Positions 35,154-44,150 of a stretch of 64,000 nucleotides of DNA are shown piece by piece. The notes beneath the pieces were generated by a model that had not been told where the DNA came from, searched no databases, and saw only the letters and a list, made by a program, of their open reading frames with translations. The first letter of the stretch is position 1; each line of letters starts with the position of its first letter. The translations under genes were made by a program, and so were the position numbers. This stretch comes from Paenibacillus validus NBRC 15382 (GTDB taxonomy: Bacteria > Bacillota > Bacilli > Paenibacillales > NBRC-103111): positions 161,972-225,971 of the forward strand of contig NZ_BIMH01000003.1 of the NCBI RefSeq assembly GCF_004000985.1, in the 5' to 3' direction.

Positions 35154-35648
35154 TTAGAACGGCAAATCATCATCGGAGATGTCAATCGGTCGACCGTCAT
35201 CCTGGAACGGATCTTGGTTGTCGCGTGCTCCGCCGAAATTGCCACGGTTCCCGCCGTTGCCACTACCGCCGCCGCCATAATTTCCTCCGCCGCCCGTTGC
35301 CGGTCCGCCTTCTTCACGGTTAGCGCTGTTCGCCGATTCCAGGAAACGCACATTGTCAGCAATGATTTCCGTCACGTATACGCGCCGTCCTTCATTGTTG
35401 TCGTAGTTGCGCACTTGAATGCGGCCTTCCACAGCGGCCAAACGACCTTTGCGAAGATAATTCGCGCAAGTCTCCGCCAGTTGACGCCAAGTGACGACCG
35501 GGATAAAATCAGCTTCCCGCTGGCCCCCTTGGTTAGAGAAAGGTCGATCTACCGCAAGCGTAAACTGGGTTACAGCCACACCTGCCGGGGTATAGCGCAG
35601 TTCAGGGTCACGTGTCAGTCTTCCGATCAGAATTACACGATTCAACAT
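35154..35648 (-). CDS. ssb: Single-stranded DNA-binding protein
   Basis: 164 residues from ATG 35648; GGGAGGG is eight nt upstream, while the ATG at 35654 touches it. OB fold at about 1-105 ([40 protein letters not shown]), a Gly/Asn-rich flexible linker, and the acidic tail DISDDDLPF that recruits partner proteins. Middle gene of the rpsF operon. Confidence 0.97.
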   Translation of the reverse strand: MLNRVILIGRLTRDPELRYTPAGVAVTQFTLAVDRPFSNQGGQREADFIPVVTWRQLAETCANYLRKGRLAAVEGRIQVRNYDNNEGRRVYVTEIIADNVRFLESANSANREEGGPATGGGGNYGGGGSGNGGNRGNFGGARDNQDPFQDDGRPIDISDDDLPF

Positions 35649-35686
35649 CCGCATTCCCTCCCGGATTAGCCGTTACACGGCATAAA

Positions 35687-35971
35687 TTAAGCTACGTCTT
35701 TAACGATCATGTAACGAATGATTTCGTCGGAAATCTTCATTACGCGGTCAAGCTCGCTCACAACGTCATTGTTTGCGTTGAAATGCACCAACACATAATG
35801 ACCGTCACGGAACTTGTTGATCTCATACGCAAGACGGCGCTTACCCATCAGGTCATGCTTCGTAATTTCGCCACCGTTGTTGATGATGTTTTGGAACTTC
35901 TCCACCGTAGCCTGAACAGCTTCCTGCTCAAGATCAGGACGGATGATGTACATTACTTCATATTTGCGCAT
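35687..35971 (-). CDS. rpsF: 30S ribosomal protein S6
   Basis: 94 residues. MRKYEVMYIIRPDLEQEA, then GGEITKHDLMGKRRLAYEIN and the end DEIIRYMIVKD match S6. RBS AAAGGAGGTGA. First gene of the rpsF-ssb-rpsR operon, with its own promoter and a possible S6:S18-binding leader hairpin. Confidence 0.97.
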   Translation of the reverse strand: MRKYEVMYIIRPDLEQEAVQATVEKFQNIINNGGEITKHDLMGKRRLAYEINKFRDGHYVLVHFNANNDVVSELDRVMKISDEIIRYMIVKDVA

Positions 35972-35997
35972 GTTGTCACCTCCTTTTGGACTATGGC

Positions 35998-36023
35998 CCC
36001 TGAATCGGCTTGTACCGTCAGAA
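35998..36023 (-). promoter_or_regulatory. Possible S6:S18 autoregulatory leader hairpin
   Basis: On the minus strand, 27 nt or more upstream of rpsF, CTGACGG...CCGATTCAG can form a hairpin with a CCG near the loop. Similar elements bind the S6:S18 complex and repress rpsF operons in many bacteria. Confidence 0.4.
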
Positions 36024-36072
36024 GCAAGGAGCGAGGAATGAGAAAAGCTTAAGTCAAAACTCGCACCTAAAT

Positions 36073-36101
36073 ACTATAGCAAAAATGGTTCGGCAAAGCA
36101 A
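36073..36101 (-). promoter_or_regulatory. Sigma-A promoter of the rpsF operon
   Basis: Minus strand TTGCTT (36101-36096), 17-bp spacer, TATAGT (36078-36073). Confidence 0.7.
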
Positions 36102-36221
36102 GCGGCATTCTTCGCCTAGAACCGACGTCTCTCTCCGACTTGGCAATAATTAAGCCTCATGGTTAGGGATTCGAACGGAAATTCTAATCTTACATCAACC
36201 AACAGGAGGTGACCACCTGTC

Positions 36222-36407
36222 ATGGGTGAATGGAGTCAATTCCGTCCCGGCGATAAAGCCCCGAATGACGGCGAATATATGGAAGTCGGAGAAGATGCTT
36301 TTCACATGGGCATCAACGATCCGAAAATCATCAAGCTCAAGAAAGGCGAATCCTTTCCCGACACCAAAAATCATAACCGGAAATGGAAAAAAGTGTTCCG
36401 TGGTTAA
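36222..36407 (+). CDS. YjzC family protein
   Basis: 61 residues. The pattern FRPGDKAPNDGEYMEVGE and VNDP-like INDPKII, ending RKWKKVFRG, matches the small YjzC family of Bacillales. Strong RBS CAGGAGGTGACC. Function unknown. It opens a plus-strand group of genes and is divergent from rpsF. Confidence 0.88.
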   Translation: MGEWSQFRPGDKAPNDGEYMEVGEDAFHMGINDPKIIKLKKGESFPDTKNHNRKWKKVFRG

Positions 36408-36480
36408 TTGCCAGGCCTCACCCCCGTTTGCGCTGCAGGCGGGGTTACCTTCAAGCTATTTCGGCAAAGGAGTTTTTCCT

Positions 36481-36732
36481 ATGAAATATAAAATCACGGC
36501 GATCTGTACAATCATCGGGGCCGCCTTATGTTTAGTTCATTACATCGGTCATGAATACGACCCGGTTTACCTGCTGTTCTATGCCCTAAGCGTTCCGGCA
36601 TGGTTCTATCCGATTTTTACATATACGGATGTGAATCCGCTGCTGCTCTACGTCTTAACTACCCTTTCCTGGGCCGCTATCGGGTATGTCATTGATCGTT
36701 TTTCCATCTACCGCCAAGTTCGGCACCGTTAA
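36481..36732 (+). CDS. Small membrane protein
   Basis: 83 residues from ATG 36481 (AAAGGAG ten nt upstream). About three hydrophobic segments: ITAICTIIGAALCLVHYI, PVYLLFYALSVPAWFYPIF and LLLYVLTTLSWAAIGYVID. No motif is recognised. It probably shares a transcript with yjzC and is followed by a hairpin with T-run at 36778. Confidence 0.7.
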   Translation: MKYKITAICTIIGAALCLVHYIGHEYDPVYLLFYALSVPAWFYPIFTYTDVNPLLLYVLTTLSWAAIGYVIDRFSIYRQVRHR

Positions 36733-36777
36733 TGAGCCATTGCGCTGCGTTGCCGTTTCTCTGTCTAAAGCAAAAAA

Positions 36778-36804
36778 GGCTGTGCGTCGACGCCAGTCTT
36801 TTTC
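36778..36804 (+). terminator. Intrinsic terminator
   Basis: GGCTGTGCG-TCGA-CGCCAGTC (stem with one bulged base and one G-U) followed by TTTTTCTTG. Confidence 0.6.
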
Positions 36805-36972
36805 TTGCTGTTTGCTGTTTTCTCCGGCAGCATCCTTTTTGCTTGCGAGCATGTTCCCCACAAGTGATTAGAAATGGATCGAATTTTGCTGAATTTCAAA
36901 GAAATCGGGAGCATGATGATACTTTTTCCGCTTACATAGAGATTGGCTAAATCGAGAATTTCTTCTTCTTTA

Positions 36973-36993
36973 TGTATAATTTCATCTTATACA
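36973..36993. promoter_or_regulatory. Inverted repeat over an extended -10 upstream of sulP
   Basis: TGTATAA and TTATACA are inverted around seven bases, and the left arm contains TGTATAAT, an extended -10 about 80 nt before the sulP start. No -35 is obvious. Confidence 0.4.
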
Positions 36994-37059
36994 CATCGGC
37001 CCCGACTTTTCTGAGAGTGGAAAGTCATTATTCTACATGTATAAGGAGGAGTACTAATT

Positions 37060-38514
37060 TTGAAAGGACAACTGAATACTACCTGGTTTTCCAACACGCG
37101 GAGCGACATTTTATCCGGTATCACGGTCGCGTTGGCTTTAATTCCGGAGGCGATTGCGTTCTCCATTATCGCAGGTGTAGACCCGATGGTTGGACTCTAC
37201 GCTTCGTTCTGTATCGCGGTCATTATTGCTTTCGTTGGCGGAAGACCCGGGATGATATCCGCGGCTACAGGCGCTATGGCCTTGCTGATGGTGAATCTCG
37301 TCAAGGATCATGGGATCGAATACTTGTTTGCGGCTACCGTGCTCGCCGGCATCTTGCAAATCCTTATGGGATTGTTTCGGTTAGGGCAGCTCGTCACGTT
37401 CGTTCCCCATTCGGTTATGACCGGATTCGTCAATGCGCTCGCCATCCTGATCTTTATGGCACAGCTGACCCATTTCGTCGGACAAAGCTGGATCATGTAT
37501 GCCTTGGTGGCGCTTACGCTCGTCATCATTTACGTGCTGCCGCGATTCACCAAAGCAGTTCCGTCCGCCTTGGCAGCCATTATTGTCGTATCAGCCCTTA
37601 CAATCGGACTCGGCCTGGATGTGAATACGGTTGGCGACATGGGGCGCATTTCAAGCTCTTTGCCGGTCTTCCACATTCCGCAAGTTATGTTTTCATTGGA
37701 TACGCTCCGGATTATTTTACCCTACTCCATTTCGTTAGCTATCGTCGGTATTTTGGAATCGCTGCTTACCGCAACGATCATTGATGAGATGACCGATACA
37801 ACCAGCGACAAGAATAGAGAAGTGAAAGGACAAGGCATCGCGAATATCGCCACCGGCTTTTTCGGCGGGATGGCCGGCTGTGCCATGATCGGGCAATCTG
37901 TAATAAACGTTAAATCCGGGGGCCGCACGAGATTGTCCACGTTAGTGGCCGGACTGTTTCTGCTCTTCCTCATTATCGTGCTGGGTGACGTCGTCAAGCA
38001 AATTCCGATGGCCGCGCTTGTCGGCGTTATGTTTATGGTATCGATCGGGACTTTTGACTGGGGCTACTTGCGCGAGATGAAGAAAATCCCGCGCACCGAC
38101 ACGTTCGTCATGATCGTCACGGTGGCGATTGTTGTTGCAACCCACGACTTATCCAAAGGCGTGTTTGCCGGCGTCGTGCTCAGTGCAGTCATATTTGCCT
38201 GGAAAATGGCCAAAATTCGCTCCGCCACTACTCTGCTGCCGGATGGCAGCATACTTTACAAGTTATCCGGCCAATTGTTCTTCGGGACGATGAATTCCTT
38301 CGTCGGTTTATTTCAATACCAGCAGGACCCGCATACGGTCCGGATCGATTTCTCCCAATCGCATGTATGGGATCACTCCGCCGTCACCGCCATCGGCAAA
38401 GTCGTTGCTAAATATGAACAACTGGATAAGAAAGTCGTCATTGTCGGATTAAATGAAGAAAGCCAGCGGCTCATTGACAAAGTCGGTCTAACCGCTTCAT
38501 CCGGCGGACATTAA
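37060..38514 (+). CDS. SulP family inorganic anion transporter
   Basis: 484 residues starting with TTG (AAGGAGGA nine nt upstream). SLC26/SulP fold: the signature [23 protein letters not shown] near the N-terminus, about 11-12 membrane helices, [36 protein letters not shown] and [24 protein letters not shown]-terminal STAS domain follows (about 395-484, [31 protein letters not shown]). The family moves sulfate, bicarbonate or other anions; substrate unknown. Confidence 0.93.
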   Translation: MKGQLNTTWFSNTRSDILSGITVALALIPEAIAFSIIAGVDPMVGLYASFCIAVIIAFVGGRPGMISAATGAMALLMVNLVKDHGIEYLFAATVLAGILQILMGLFRLGQLVTFVPHSVMTGFVNALAILIFMAQLTHFVGQSWIMYALVALTLVIIYVLPRFTKAVPSALAAIIVVSALTIGLGLDVNTVGDMGRISSSLPVFHIPQVMFSLDTLRIILPYSISLAIVGILESLLTATIIDEMTDTTSDKNREVKGQGIANIATGFFGGMAGCAMIGQSVINVKSGGRTRLSTLVAGLFLLFLIIVLGDVVKQIPMAALVGVMFMVSIGTFDWGYLREMKKIPRTDTFVMIVTVAIVVATHDLSKGVFAGVVLSAVIFAWKMAKIRSATTLLPDGSILYKLSGQLFFGTMNSFVGLFQYQQDPHTVRIDFSQSHVWDHSAVTAIGKVVAKYEQLDKKVVIVGLNEESQRLIDKVGLTASSGGH

Positions 38515-38574
38515 ATCGAATAGGCGGAGTGTCAACCACCACCCCGCCCTCTCACCTCATACTGGTCATACACG

Positions 38575-38611
38575 AAACCCGCACGCTCTGCCAACAAGAG
38601 TGTGCGGGTTT
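38575..38611. terminator. Intrinsic terminator after sulP
   Basis: AAACCCGCAC-CTCT pairs with AGAG-TGTGCGGGTTT around a short loop. Confidence 0.65.
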
Positions 38612-38627
38612 ATGTTTGTGCTCGAGT

Positions 38628-38738
38628 TCATCCACAGTATCGCCGTGATGGAATATCTCTGTTGTATATCCACATGTGAATAACTTAACTTCCTAGACGA
38701 GCCCCTTTCCTATTCGATATTTATCCACATGTGGATAT
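38628..38738. other. Cluster of DnaA-box-like sequences outside oriC
   Basis: Within about 110 bp of the 640-nt gap between sulP and the tRNA-Ser gene: TCATCCACA (about 38628), TATATCCACATGTGAATAA (two inverted boxes, about 38665-38683) and TTATCCACATGTGGATA (palindrome of two boxes, about 38720-38736). No convincing gene is seen in the rest of the gap. Confidence 0.65.
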
Positions 38739-39105
38739 CTTTTTGTTTTGGTTACAGCACAGCCCCCTTCCCCTCGGACGACACAGCTTATATTCCGCTT
38801 CCATGAAGTTCGACTCTTCCTTATTCCTCATTGGCTGCAGCATGATCTGTCTGCTCTTAGCTGCCATCACCTTTGTGCTTCTCGGGGTATTGTACCGCTT
38901 TATTTCGTCATCGTTCAACCTGGAGTTTCCCTATCCACCTTCAGACGCATCAGAGACGCGTTAGCGGCCCGCTTACGGGTTTATTCGCCCTTCTCAAGCA
39001 AATTATCAAACCGTACAAATATATTCCTTAGAACGCGCTTTATAGGCGTTTACAACCGTCCTCGATTGCCCCGCTCATGTCGTAAAAGGTAATCATCAAC
39101 ATACG

Positions 39106-39139
39106 AAAAAGCCCTTCTACGTTAATCCGTAGAAGGGCT
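39106..39139 (-). terminator. Terminator of the tRNA-Ser gene
   Basis: A perfect 12-bp stem AGCCCTTCTACG/CGTAGAAGGGCT followed on the minus strand by TTTTCG. Confidence 0.85.
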
Positions 39140-39156
39140 GTAATTGTTAATGTAAG

Positions 39157-39247
39157 TGGCGGAAAGAGTGGGATTCGAACCCACGCACGGCGCGAGCCGC
39201 CTAGCTGATTTCGAGTCAGCCCCCTTGGGCCTCTTGGGTACCTTTCC
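39157..39247 (-). tRNA. tRNA-Ser (anticodon CGA)
   Basis: 91 nt including an encoded CCA. Acceptor GGAAAGG pairs with TCTTTCC (one G-U), discriminator G as expected for serine. U8A9 are present, D-arm CCCAAGAGG, anticodon stem-loop CTGACTCGAAATCAG with CGA, a long variable arm (GGCGGCTCGCGCC) typical of type II tRNAs, and T-arm GTGGGTTCGAATCCCAC. It decodes UCG. Confidence 0.97.
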
Positions 39248-39320
39248 GCATTTCCAAAAGGGACAAGTAATATAATAGCACAGCACTTAAGAAAAATGCA
39301 AGCCATTTTAATAACTTTTT

Positions 39321-39554
39321 TTAATCCAATGTTTCTTTAGCTGCATCCCCGTGATCTTCAACGGCCGTTGAACGAAGCACCTTCTTCAGCTTGCTTTCAA
39401 ATTTCGCGCGAGGTACAAGCACGCTATGTTTGCAGCCCACGCATTTGATTCGAATATCCATCCCCATCCGGATAATCTCCATCTCGTTGGTGCCGCACGG
39501 ATGCGGCTTCTTCATTTGTACGACATCGCCCAGCTGATATTGTTTTCTCTCCAT
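39321..39554 (-). CDS. DUF951 family protein
   Basis: 77 residues. The pattern GDVVQMKKPHPCG, then EIIRMGMDIRIKCVGC and VLVPRAKFE is typical of DUF951, a small family beside mscS and near the origin in Firmicutes. Three Cys (CG, CVGC) may bind zinc. It begins one nt from the end of the MscS gene, so the two are coupled. Function unknown. Confidence 0.93.
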   Translation of the reverse strand: MERKQYQLGDVVQMKKPHPCGTNEMEIIRMGMDIRIKCVGCKHSVLVPRAKFESKLKKVLRSTAVEDHGDAAKETLD

Positions 39555-40481
39555 TTAGGTTCCGGCCGCCTCCTTTCGTTGATACGTTACGACCTTGGGA
39601 TAAGGGATCTCAATTCCAGCGGCTTGAAATGCTTTCCTGATCGCCGCATTCAGCTCTCGGGATACGGCCACCTGCATGTTGGGCTTACATTCCCCCGTTA
39701 CCCGCAAGGTCACCTCGGAAGCACCGAGCATATGTACCCCTAGTACCTCCGGCTCTTTCACCATATTTACGTTCGTTTCGTATACTTTATTTACCACTTC
39801 TTCCAATATACGCATCGCTTGATCGATGTCGGCTTCATAAGCGACAGATACATCAACAACGGCCAATGAGTTATACAGAGAGAAGTTCGTTACTTGATTG
39901 ATCGTTCCGTTCGGTATAATATGTACCTCGCCTGTCCAACTCTTTAGACGCGTTACACGCAGTCCGATTTCCTCGACCGTACCTTTAAAAGCCCCGACTT
40001 GGATTACGTCCCCTACTGCAAACTGATCCTCGAAAATAATGAAAAAACCGGTAATCACATCTTTTACTAAACTCTGCGCACCGAAACCGATTGCAAGCCC
40101 GACAACGCCGGCGCCTGCCAGGACCGGGCCAAGATTGACGTTAAATTGGCTTAATATCATCAAGATCATGATGAAATTGACGACATACGTAACAATATTG
40201 CCGACCAGCTTGCCGATCGTCTTCGTACGCCGCGAGTCGAATTTCAACGGACTTTTTTCCCTGGCTGTCAATAAATGCTGAAGTCCTGAATTAGCCAATT
40301 TCACAACTAAACGTGCACCTATATAAATAAGAATGATTTTGAGAATGACCATGAATAAACCGATCCAAACTTCGGGATTGGATACATACTCCAGCAATTG
40401 GGTTTGCATGTGCATCCAGGTCTGCTTCCAATCCTTCAGAGCAGCTGCATCTGCTTGCAGCGATTGATGGATTTGAAACAT
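39555..40481 (-). CDS. Small-conductance mechanosensitive channel (MscS family)
   Basis: 308 residues. An amphipathic N-terminus, three membrane helices (about 35-60, 92-115, 118-140), with the pore-lining TM3 pattern GPVLAGAGVVGLAIGFGAQSLVKDVITGFFI, then the MscS beta domain (VGDVIQVGAFKGTVEEIGLRVTRLKSW, IIPNGTINQVTNFS) and the C-terminal alpha/beta domain. It releases solutes upon hypo-osmotic shock. RBS AAGGAGGGAG. It forms an operon with DUF3343 upstream and DUF951 downstream. Confidence 0.94.
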   Translation of the reverse strand: MFQIHQSLQADAAALKDWKQTWMHMQTQLLEYVSNPEVWIGLFMVILKIILIYIGARLVVKLANSGLQHLLTAREKSPLKFDSRRTKTIGKLVGNIVTYVVNFIMILMILSQFNVNLGPVLAGAGVVGLAIGFGAQSLVKDVITGFFIIFEDQFAVGDVIQVGAFKGTVEEIGLRVTRLKSWTGEVHIIPNGTINQVTNFSLYNSLAVVDVSVAYEADIDQAMRILEEVVNKVYETNVNMVKEPEVLGVHMLGASEVTLRVTGECKPNMQVAVSRELNAAIRKAFQAAGIEIPYPKVVTYQRKEAAGT

Positions 40482-40499
40482 AAGTAGCTCCCTCCTTGC

Positions 40500-40739
40500 T
40501 TAACTTATCGTAACATATATTCCATTCTTTTTGAAATAAATGCCTCGGATCTCAACCGACTCCGTTCGGATAATCTCCTGCACTTCGGCCAGCGCTTCAG
40601 CGGGAAATTCTAATGATAGCGCGCAGCCCGCCGTGATTTCTTTGGGAGTCGGACACATATCGTTCTCGATATTTGCGTATTCGAGCAGCATCTCCGCTCG
40701 CAATGCTTGCTGAGTCGAATCGAACGCCATCAGCATCAT
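40500..40739 (-). CDS. DUF3343 domain-containing protein
   Basis: 79 residues. MLMAFDSTQQALRAEMLLEY, then MCPTPKEITAGCALSLEF and a C-terminal IRGIYFKKN match the small DUF3343 family, often beside the YyaC/aminotransferase cluster and suggested to be linked to sulfur or selenium metabolism. The Cys in both MCPTP and AGCALS is conserved. RBS AGGAGG. Function unproven. Confidence 0.88.
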   Translation of the reverse strand: MMLMAFDSTQQALRAEMLLEYANIENDMCPTPKEITAGCALSLEFPAEALAEVQEIIRTESVEIRGIYFKKNGIYVTIS

Positions 40740-40918
40740 AGCAGCCGGCCTCCTTCTTGTTTAACCTTTTACTAGACTCGGTTGCTTCCCCCGTTACGGT
40801 CGATTCTTTTCCCAATACTACGTATAAAACGTTCCTACGATCCGTATACTAGTAACACTCTACTGATTCCAGATGTTGCTAGCCTTTCCAATCTTACTCC
40901 CCTAAGGAGGAACCTGTA

Positions 40919-41548
40919 ATGAAACTGCCTTTTTCCAAAGAGCCATCCCCAGACAAATCGAAAGAGCAAGTCCCAACTGCTGCCATAAAAGTCATGCATT
41001 CCGAATCCAACTGCATAGAGCTCTTATCTGAAGCCTTATTTAAATTCATACAATCGGTTCCCGCCCACCAACCGATCGTCATTGTTTGTGTGGGTACCGA
41101 TCGTTCGACTGGAGATTCACTGGGCCCTCTCGTCGGCACTCATTTAAAGAAGCTTCAATCGGAAGGTATTCATCTTTACGGTACCCTGGATCATCCCGTA
41201 CATGCCATGAATCTCAGCGAAACATTAACGACGATCTACCAGCATTTTAATAATCCGTTTATTATTGCAATCGATGCTTGTCTGGGACAATTGACAAGTG
41301 TCGGCTGTATTCAGCTCGGCGATGGTCCTGTCAAACCGGGCGCGGGCGTTAATAAAGAGCTGCCTCCGGTAGGCAATATGCATGTAACAGGCATCGTGAA
41401 CGTAGGCGGCTTCATGGAATACTTCGTCTTGCAGAACACGCGCTTGAGCCTCGTCATGGCGATGTCAGAAACGATTTCCAAAGCGATACACGCGGCACTT
41501 CTTATGAGACAGCGCTGGGTCCCTATTCCTTTAGTAAAGATCGATTGA
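40919..41548 (+). CDS. yyaC: Spore protease YyaC
   Basis: 209 residues. The pattern IVIVCVGTDRSTGDSLGPLVGTHL, YGTLDHPVHAMNL, AIDACLG and GPVKPGAGVNKELPPVG matches YyaC, a sporulation protein related to the germination protease GPR. It supports a spore-forming host. RBS AAGGAGG. It overlaps the convergent DUF4446 gene by 26 nt at the 3' ends. Confidence 0.93.
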   Translation: MKLPFSKEPSPDKSKEQVPTAAIKVMHSESNCIELLSEALFKFIQSVPAHQPIVIVCVGTDRSTGDSLGPLVGTHLKKLQSEGIHLYGTLDHPVHAMNLSETLTTIYQHFNNPFIIAIDACLGQLTSVGCIQLGDGPVKPGAGVNKELPPVGNMHVTGIVNVGGFMEYFVLQNTRLSLVMAMSETISKAIHAALLMRQRWVPIPLVKID

Positions 41549-42002
41549 TCGCTTCTTTTTCTTCGGGTGATAGCGTATATTTCGATTGTCCTTGCTCAAT
41601 CGGTTTCGCATAAACATACGTTTGCTCCCGGTTATGTATTCCGCTTAATACGACTCCGTTCTTTTGTTCATCAACAATTGCAACTGAGAAGCTAAGATCG
41701 CTGCCGCTCTCTGCAAAAGCATTGTATCGATAAATACCGACATGCGATTTCATACGGTTAAGATGCTCGCGAATTCGCTGAACCGTTTGATCGGCAGCCT
41801 CACTGCTTCGTTTCAAATCATTGTATTTCTGCTGCAGATCAATAATAATCTCTTCCATGTTCATACTGCCGGTACCATTAAGCATGGCCATATATTTTGT
41901 TCTCAGTTTATTCAGTTTGACCCATAGCGTGATGACGATGATCATAAATACAACCATGATTGCTGCAGCTGCTACGAATACAACCTCTACCGGAATAATC
42001 AT
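41523..42002 (-). CDS. DUF4446 family protein
   Basis: 159 residues. One N-terminal membrane helix (about 5-27, EVVFVAAAAIMVVFMIIVIT), a coiled coil (about 50-90), then the DUF4446 domain (KSHVGIYRYNAFAESGSDLSFSVAIVDEQKNGVVLSGIHNRE). The gene usually lies between the aminotransferase and yyaC in Bacillales. Function unknown. Confidence 0.92.
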   Translation of the reverse strand: MIIPVEVVFVAAAAIMVVFMIIVITLWVKLNKLRTKYMAMLNGTGSMNMEEIIIDLQQKYNDLKRSSEAADQTVQRIREHLNRMKSHVGIYRYNAFAESGSDLSFSVAIVDEQKNGVVLSGIHNREQTYVYAKPIEQGQSKYTLSPEEKEAINRSLLKE

Positions 42003-42024
42003 CTTCGCTCCCCCATGTGTATGT

Positions 42025-43182
42025 TTACGACTGCATATGTGCAGCTATTTCTTTCACGGCATCGATCAATTGGTCGATCTCACCCTCTGTCGTAAAACAA
42101 CCGACGCTTGCTCTCACAGCCCCTCGCTCCAATGTACCGGCTATTTGATGAGCCAGCGGAGTGCAGTGATAACCGGATCGAACCGCGATTCCGAAGGATT
42201 GATCGAGTATGAAAGCAATTTCCGATGAATCGGATTGCGCGACGGTGAACGATACAATTCCTGTCTTATTTTGTCCCAGTTCCGGACCTAAAATTTGAAC
42301 CCCATCAATTCCCATGAGCCCACTCATTAAACGCTGTGTCAATTGCCACTCGTGCTGATGAATCTTCTCCACCGTTTCCTTCTGAATCCACTTGATACCT
42401 TCGACCAATCCGGCGATTCCCACTGTATTCTGCGTGCCAGCTTCATAACGATCGGGCCGGACGGTAGGCTGCTCGATTGCTTCTGACTGACTCCCTGTAC
42501 CCCCATGAAGGAGCGGATCCAAATTAATGTCCGGATGAATATATAAGCCGCCAGTTCCTTGTGGTCCCAGCAGTCCCTTGTGGCCGGGAAATGCCAGCAT
42601 ATCAATTCCCATCCGATTTACGTCAATATCTATAGTACCCGCGGTTTGTGCGGCATCTACCAGCAATTTCACTTGATGCTTACGGCAAATTTCAGCCATA
42701 TCGGCAATTGGCAGGATGCTGCCAAGCAAATTCGAACTATGACTGCATACTACGAGCTTCGTTCTCGACGTTATTAGCGATACAAGATCGTCCGGGTTTA
42801 AGTTTCCTTGAGCATCCGTTTTCACATAGCTAACTTGTACACCTTTAGCTGCTTTCAAATATTCCAACGGACGACGAACAGAATTATGCTCGACCGCCGT
42901 GCAGATCACATGATCGCCCTCACGAACAAACCCTTTTATCGCCAGATTTAAAGCCATTGTCGTGTTCAATGCATAAGCGATATCGTTGGGATTTTTAATG
43001 TGGAACAGACGGGCCAACTGTTTTCTTCCTTCAAACAAAGTACGACTCGCCTTAACCGCTTTCTCGTGACTTCCTCTTCCCGGATTGGCCCCATACTCTT
43101 CCATGCACTCGACCATTGCCCGTACTACTTCCGGCGGTTTCGGCCATGACGATGCTGCATGATCCAAATAAATCGTCGACAA
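42025..43182 (-). CDS. Class V aminotransferase, cysteine desulfurase family
   Basis: 385 residues with a TTG start (GAGGAG upstream). PLP-fold type I enzyme: YLDHAASSWPKP at the N-terminus, PGRGSHEKA, the Asp in DAAQTAGTID, and the PLP lysine in FPGHKGLLGPQGTGG. A C-terminal VRSGYHCTPLAH holds the Cys expected of cysteine desulfurases of this subfamily. It probably mobilises sulfur from cysteine; a selenocysteine lyase or other role is possible. Next to DUF4446 and parB. Confidence 0.92.
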   Translation of the reverse strand: MSTIYLDHAASSWPKPPEVVRAMVECMEEYGANPGRGSHEKAVKASRTLFEGRKQLARLFHIKNPNDIAYALNTTMALNLAIKGFVREGDHVICTAVEHNSVRRPLEYLKAAKGVQVSYVKTDAQGNLNPDDLVSLITSRTKLVVCSHSSNLLGSILPIADMAEICRKHQVKLLVDAAQTAGTIDIDVNRMGIDMLAFPGHKGLLGPQGTGGLYIHPDINLDPLLHGGTGSQSEAIEQPTVRPDRYEAGTQNTVGIAGLVEGIKWIQKETVEKIHQHEWQLTQRLMSGLMGIDGVQILGPELGQNKTGIVSFTVAQSDSSEIAFILDQSFGIAVRSGYHCTPLAHQIAGTLERGAVRASVGCFTTEGEIDQLIDAVKEIAAHMQS

Positions 43183-43289
43183 GTCCTCTCCTCCTCGATC
43201 TCCTGGTTTACCCTAATAACACAAATATAGCATACCTAGATGACCCTGACTTTATCAGGTTTGACCTGGTATGCTATATCATCGATTTG

Positions 43290-44150
43290 CTAAGACGTTT
43301 TCCCTTGTAACAGTTCGAGCAAACGATTCAGATCATCATTCGAGTAATATAACAATTCAATTTTACCTTTGTTATTGCTATGCCTGATTTTAACAGTGGT
43401 TCGATACATTTCTCTCAAATTTTCTTCAACTTGATCGATATAAGGATCTTTGCGTTTCGGTTTTTGTTTAGCCTTTTTCGTATCCGCTTTTTCTTCCAGT
43501 TTCTTCACTTCTTCTTCAAGCTCACGAACGCTCCACTGTTCCTTGATCGCCGTATCGGCAAGCGCCTTAATTAGTTTCTTATCCTTTAAGGCCACAATAG
43601 CTTTCGCATGTCCCATGGATAATGTTCCACGTGAAACATATTGTTTAACCTCTTCGGGTAGCTGCAGCAAACGCAAAAAATTCGCAATATGAGACCGGCT
43701 CTTACCGACTTTTACTGAAAGCAGTTCTTGTGTTAAAGAAAATTGATCAATAAGAGCTTGATAAGCAATTGCAATTTCCATTGCGTTTAAATCTTCTCGC
43801 TGAACGTTCTCAATTAACGCAATTTCCATAACCTGCTGATCCGTGAATTTTTTAATTACAGCAGGAATCGTAGGCATGCCTGATACCTGAGAAGCACGAT
43901 AACGCCGTTCCCCTGCTATAATCTCATAACCTTTCAAGACGCTTCGAACAATGATAGGTTGAATAACACCATGCTCTTTGATCGATGAAGCTAATTCCTG
44001 TATCGTTTCATCGTTAAAATTCCGTCTTGGCTGATATGGATTCGGTCTCAGCTGTGAAAGTGGAATTTCTACTACTTTATCGTCATCATTGATGCTTAGT
44101 GCCGGCAAAAGCGCATCCAGCCCTTTCCCTAATCCAGCTTTCTTATTCAA
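43290..44150 (-). CDS. parB: Chromosome partitioning protein ParB (Spo0J)
   Basis: 286 residues, TTG start overlapping the soj stop (TTGA). N-terminal CTPase/ParB domain with box I (PLSQLRPNPYQPR) and box II (GERRYRA), central HTH (about 150-200, LTQELLSVKVGKSRSHIANFL), C-terminal dimerisation domain (about 235-286). It binds parS, slides as a CTP clamp and loads SMC to segregate the origin. A perfect parS lies inside this gene. Confidence 0.97.
   Translation of the reverse strand: MNKKAGLGKGLDALLPALSINDDDKVVEIPLSQLRPNPYQPRRNFNDETIQELASSIKEHGVIQPIIVRSVLKGYEIIAGERRYRASQVSGMPTIPAVIKKFTDQQVMEIALIENVQREDLNAMEIAIAYQALIDQFSLTQELLSVKVGKSRSHIANFLRLLQLPEEVKQYVSRGTLSMGHAKAIVALKDKKLIKALADTAIKEQWSVRELEEEVKKLEEKADTKKAKQKPKRKDPYIDQVEENLREMYRTTVKIRHSNNKGKIELLYYSNDDLNRLLELLQGKTS
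43623..43638. promoter_or_regulatory. parS: parS site (perfect match)
   Basis: TGTTCCACGTGAAACA equals the Bacillus parS consensus at all 16 positions. It lies within parB. Confidence 0.95.

Noticed and set aside
38731..38964. A 77-codon plus-strand frame with a hydrophobic segment
   Set aside because: No ribosome binding site at any start, and the 5' part overlaps the DnaA-box cluster; not supported as a gene.
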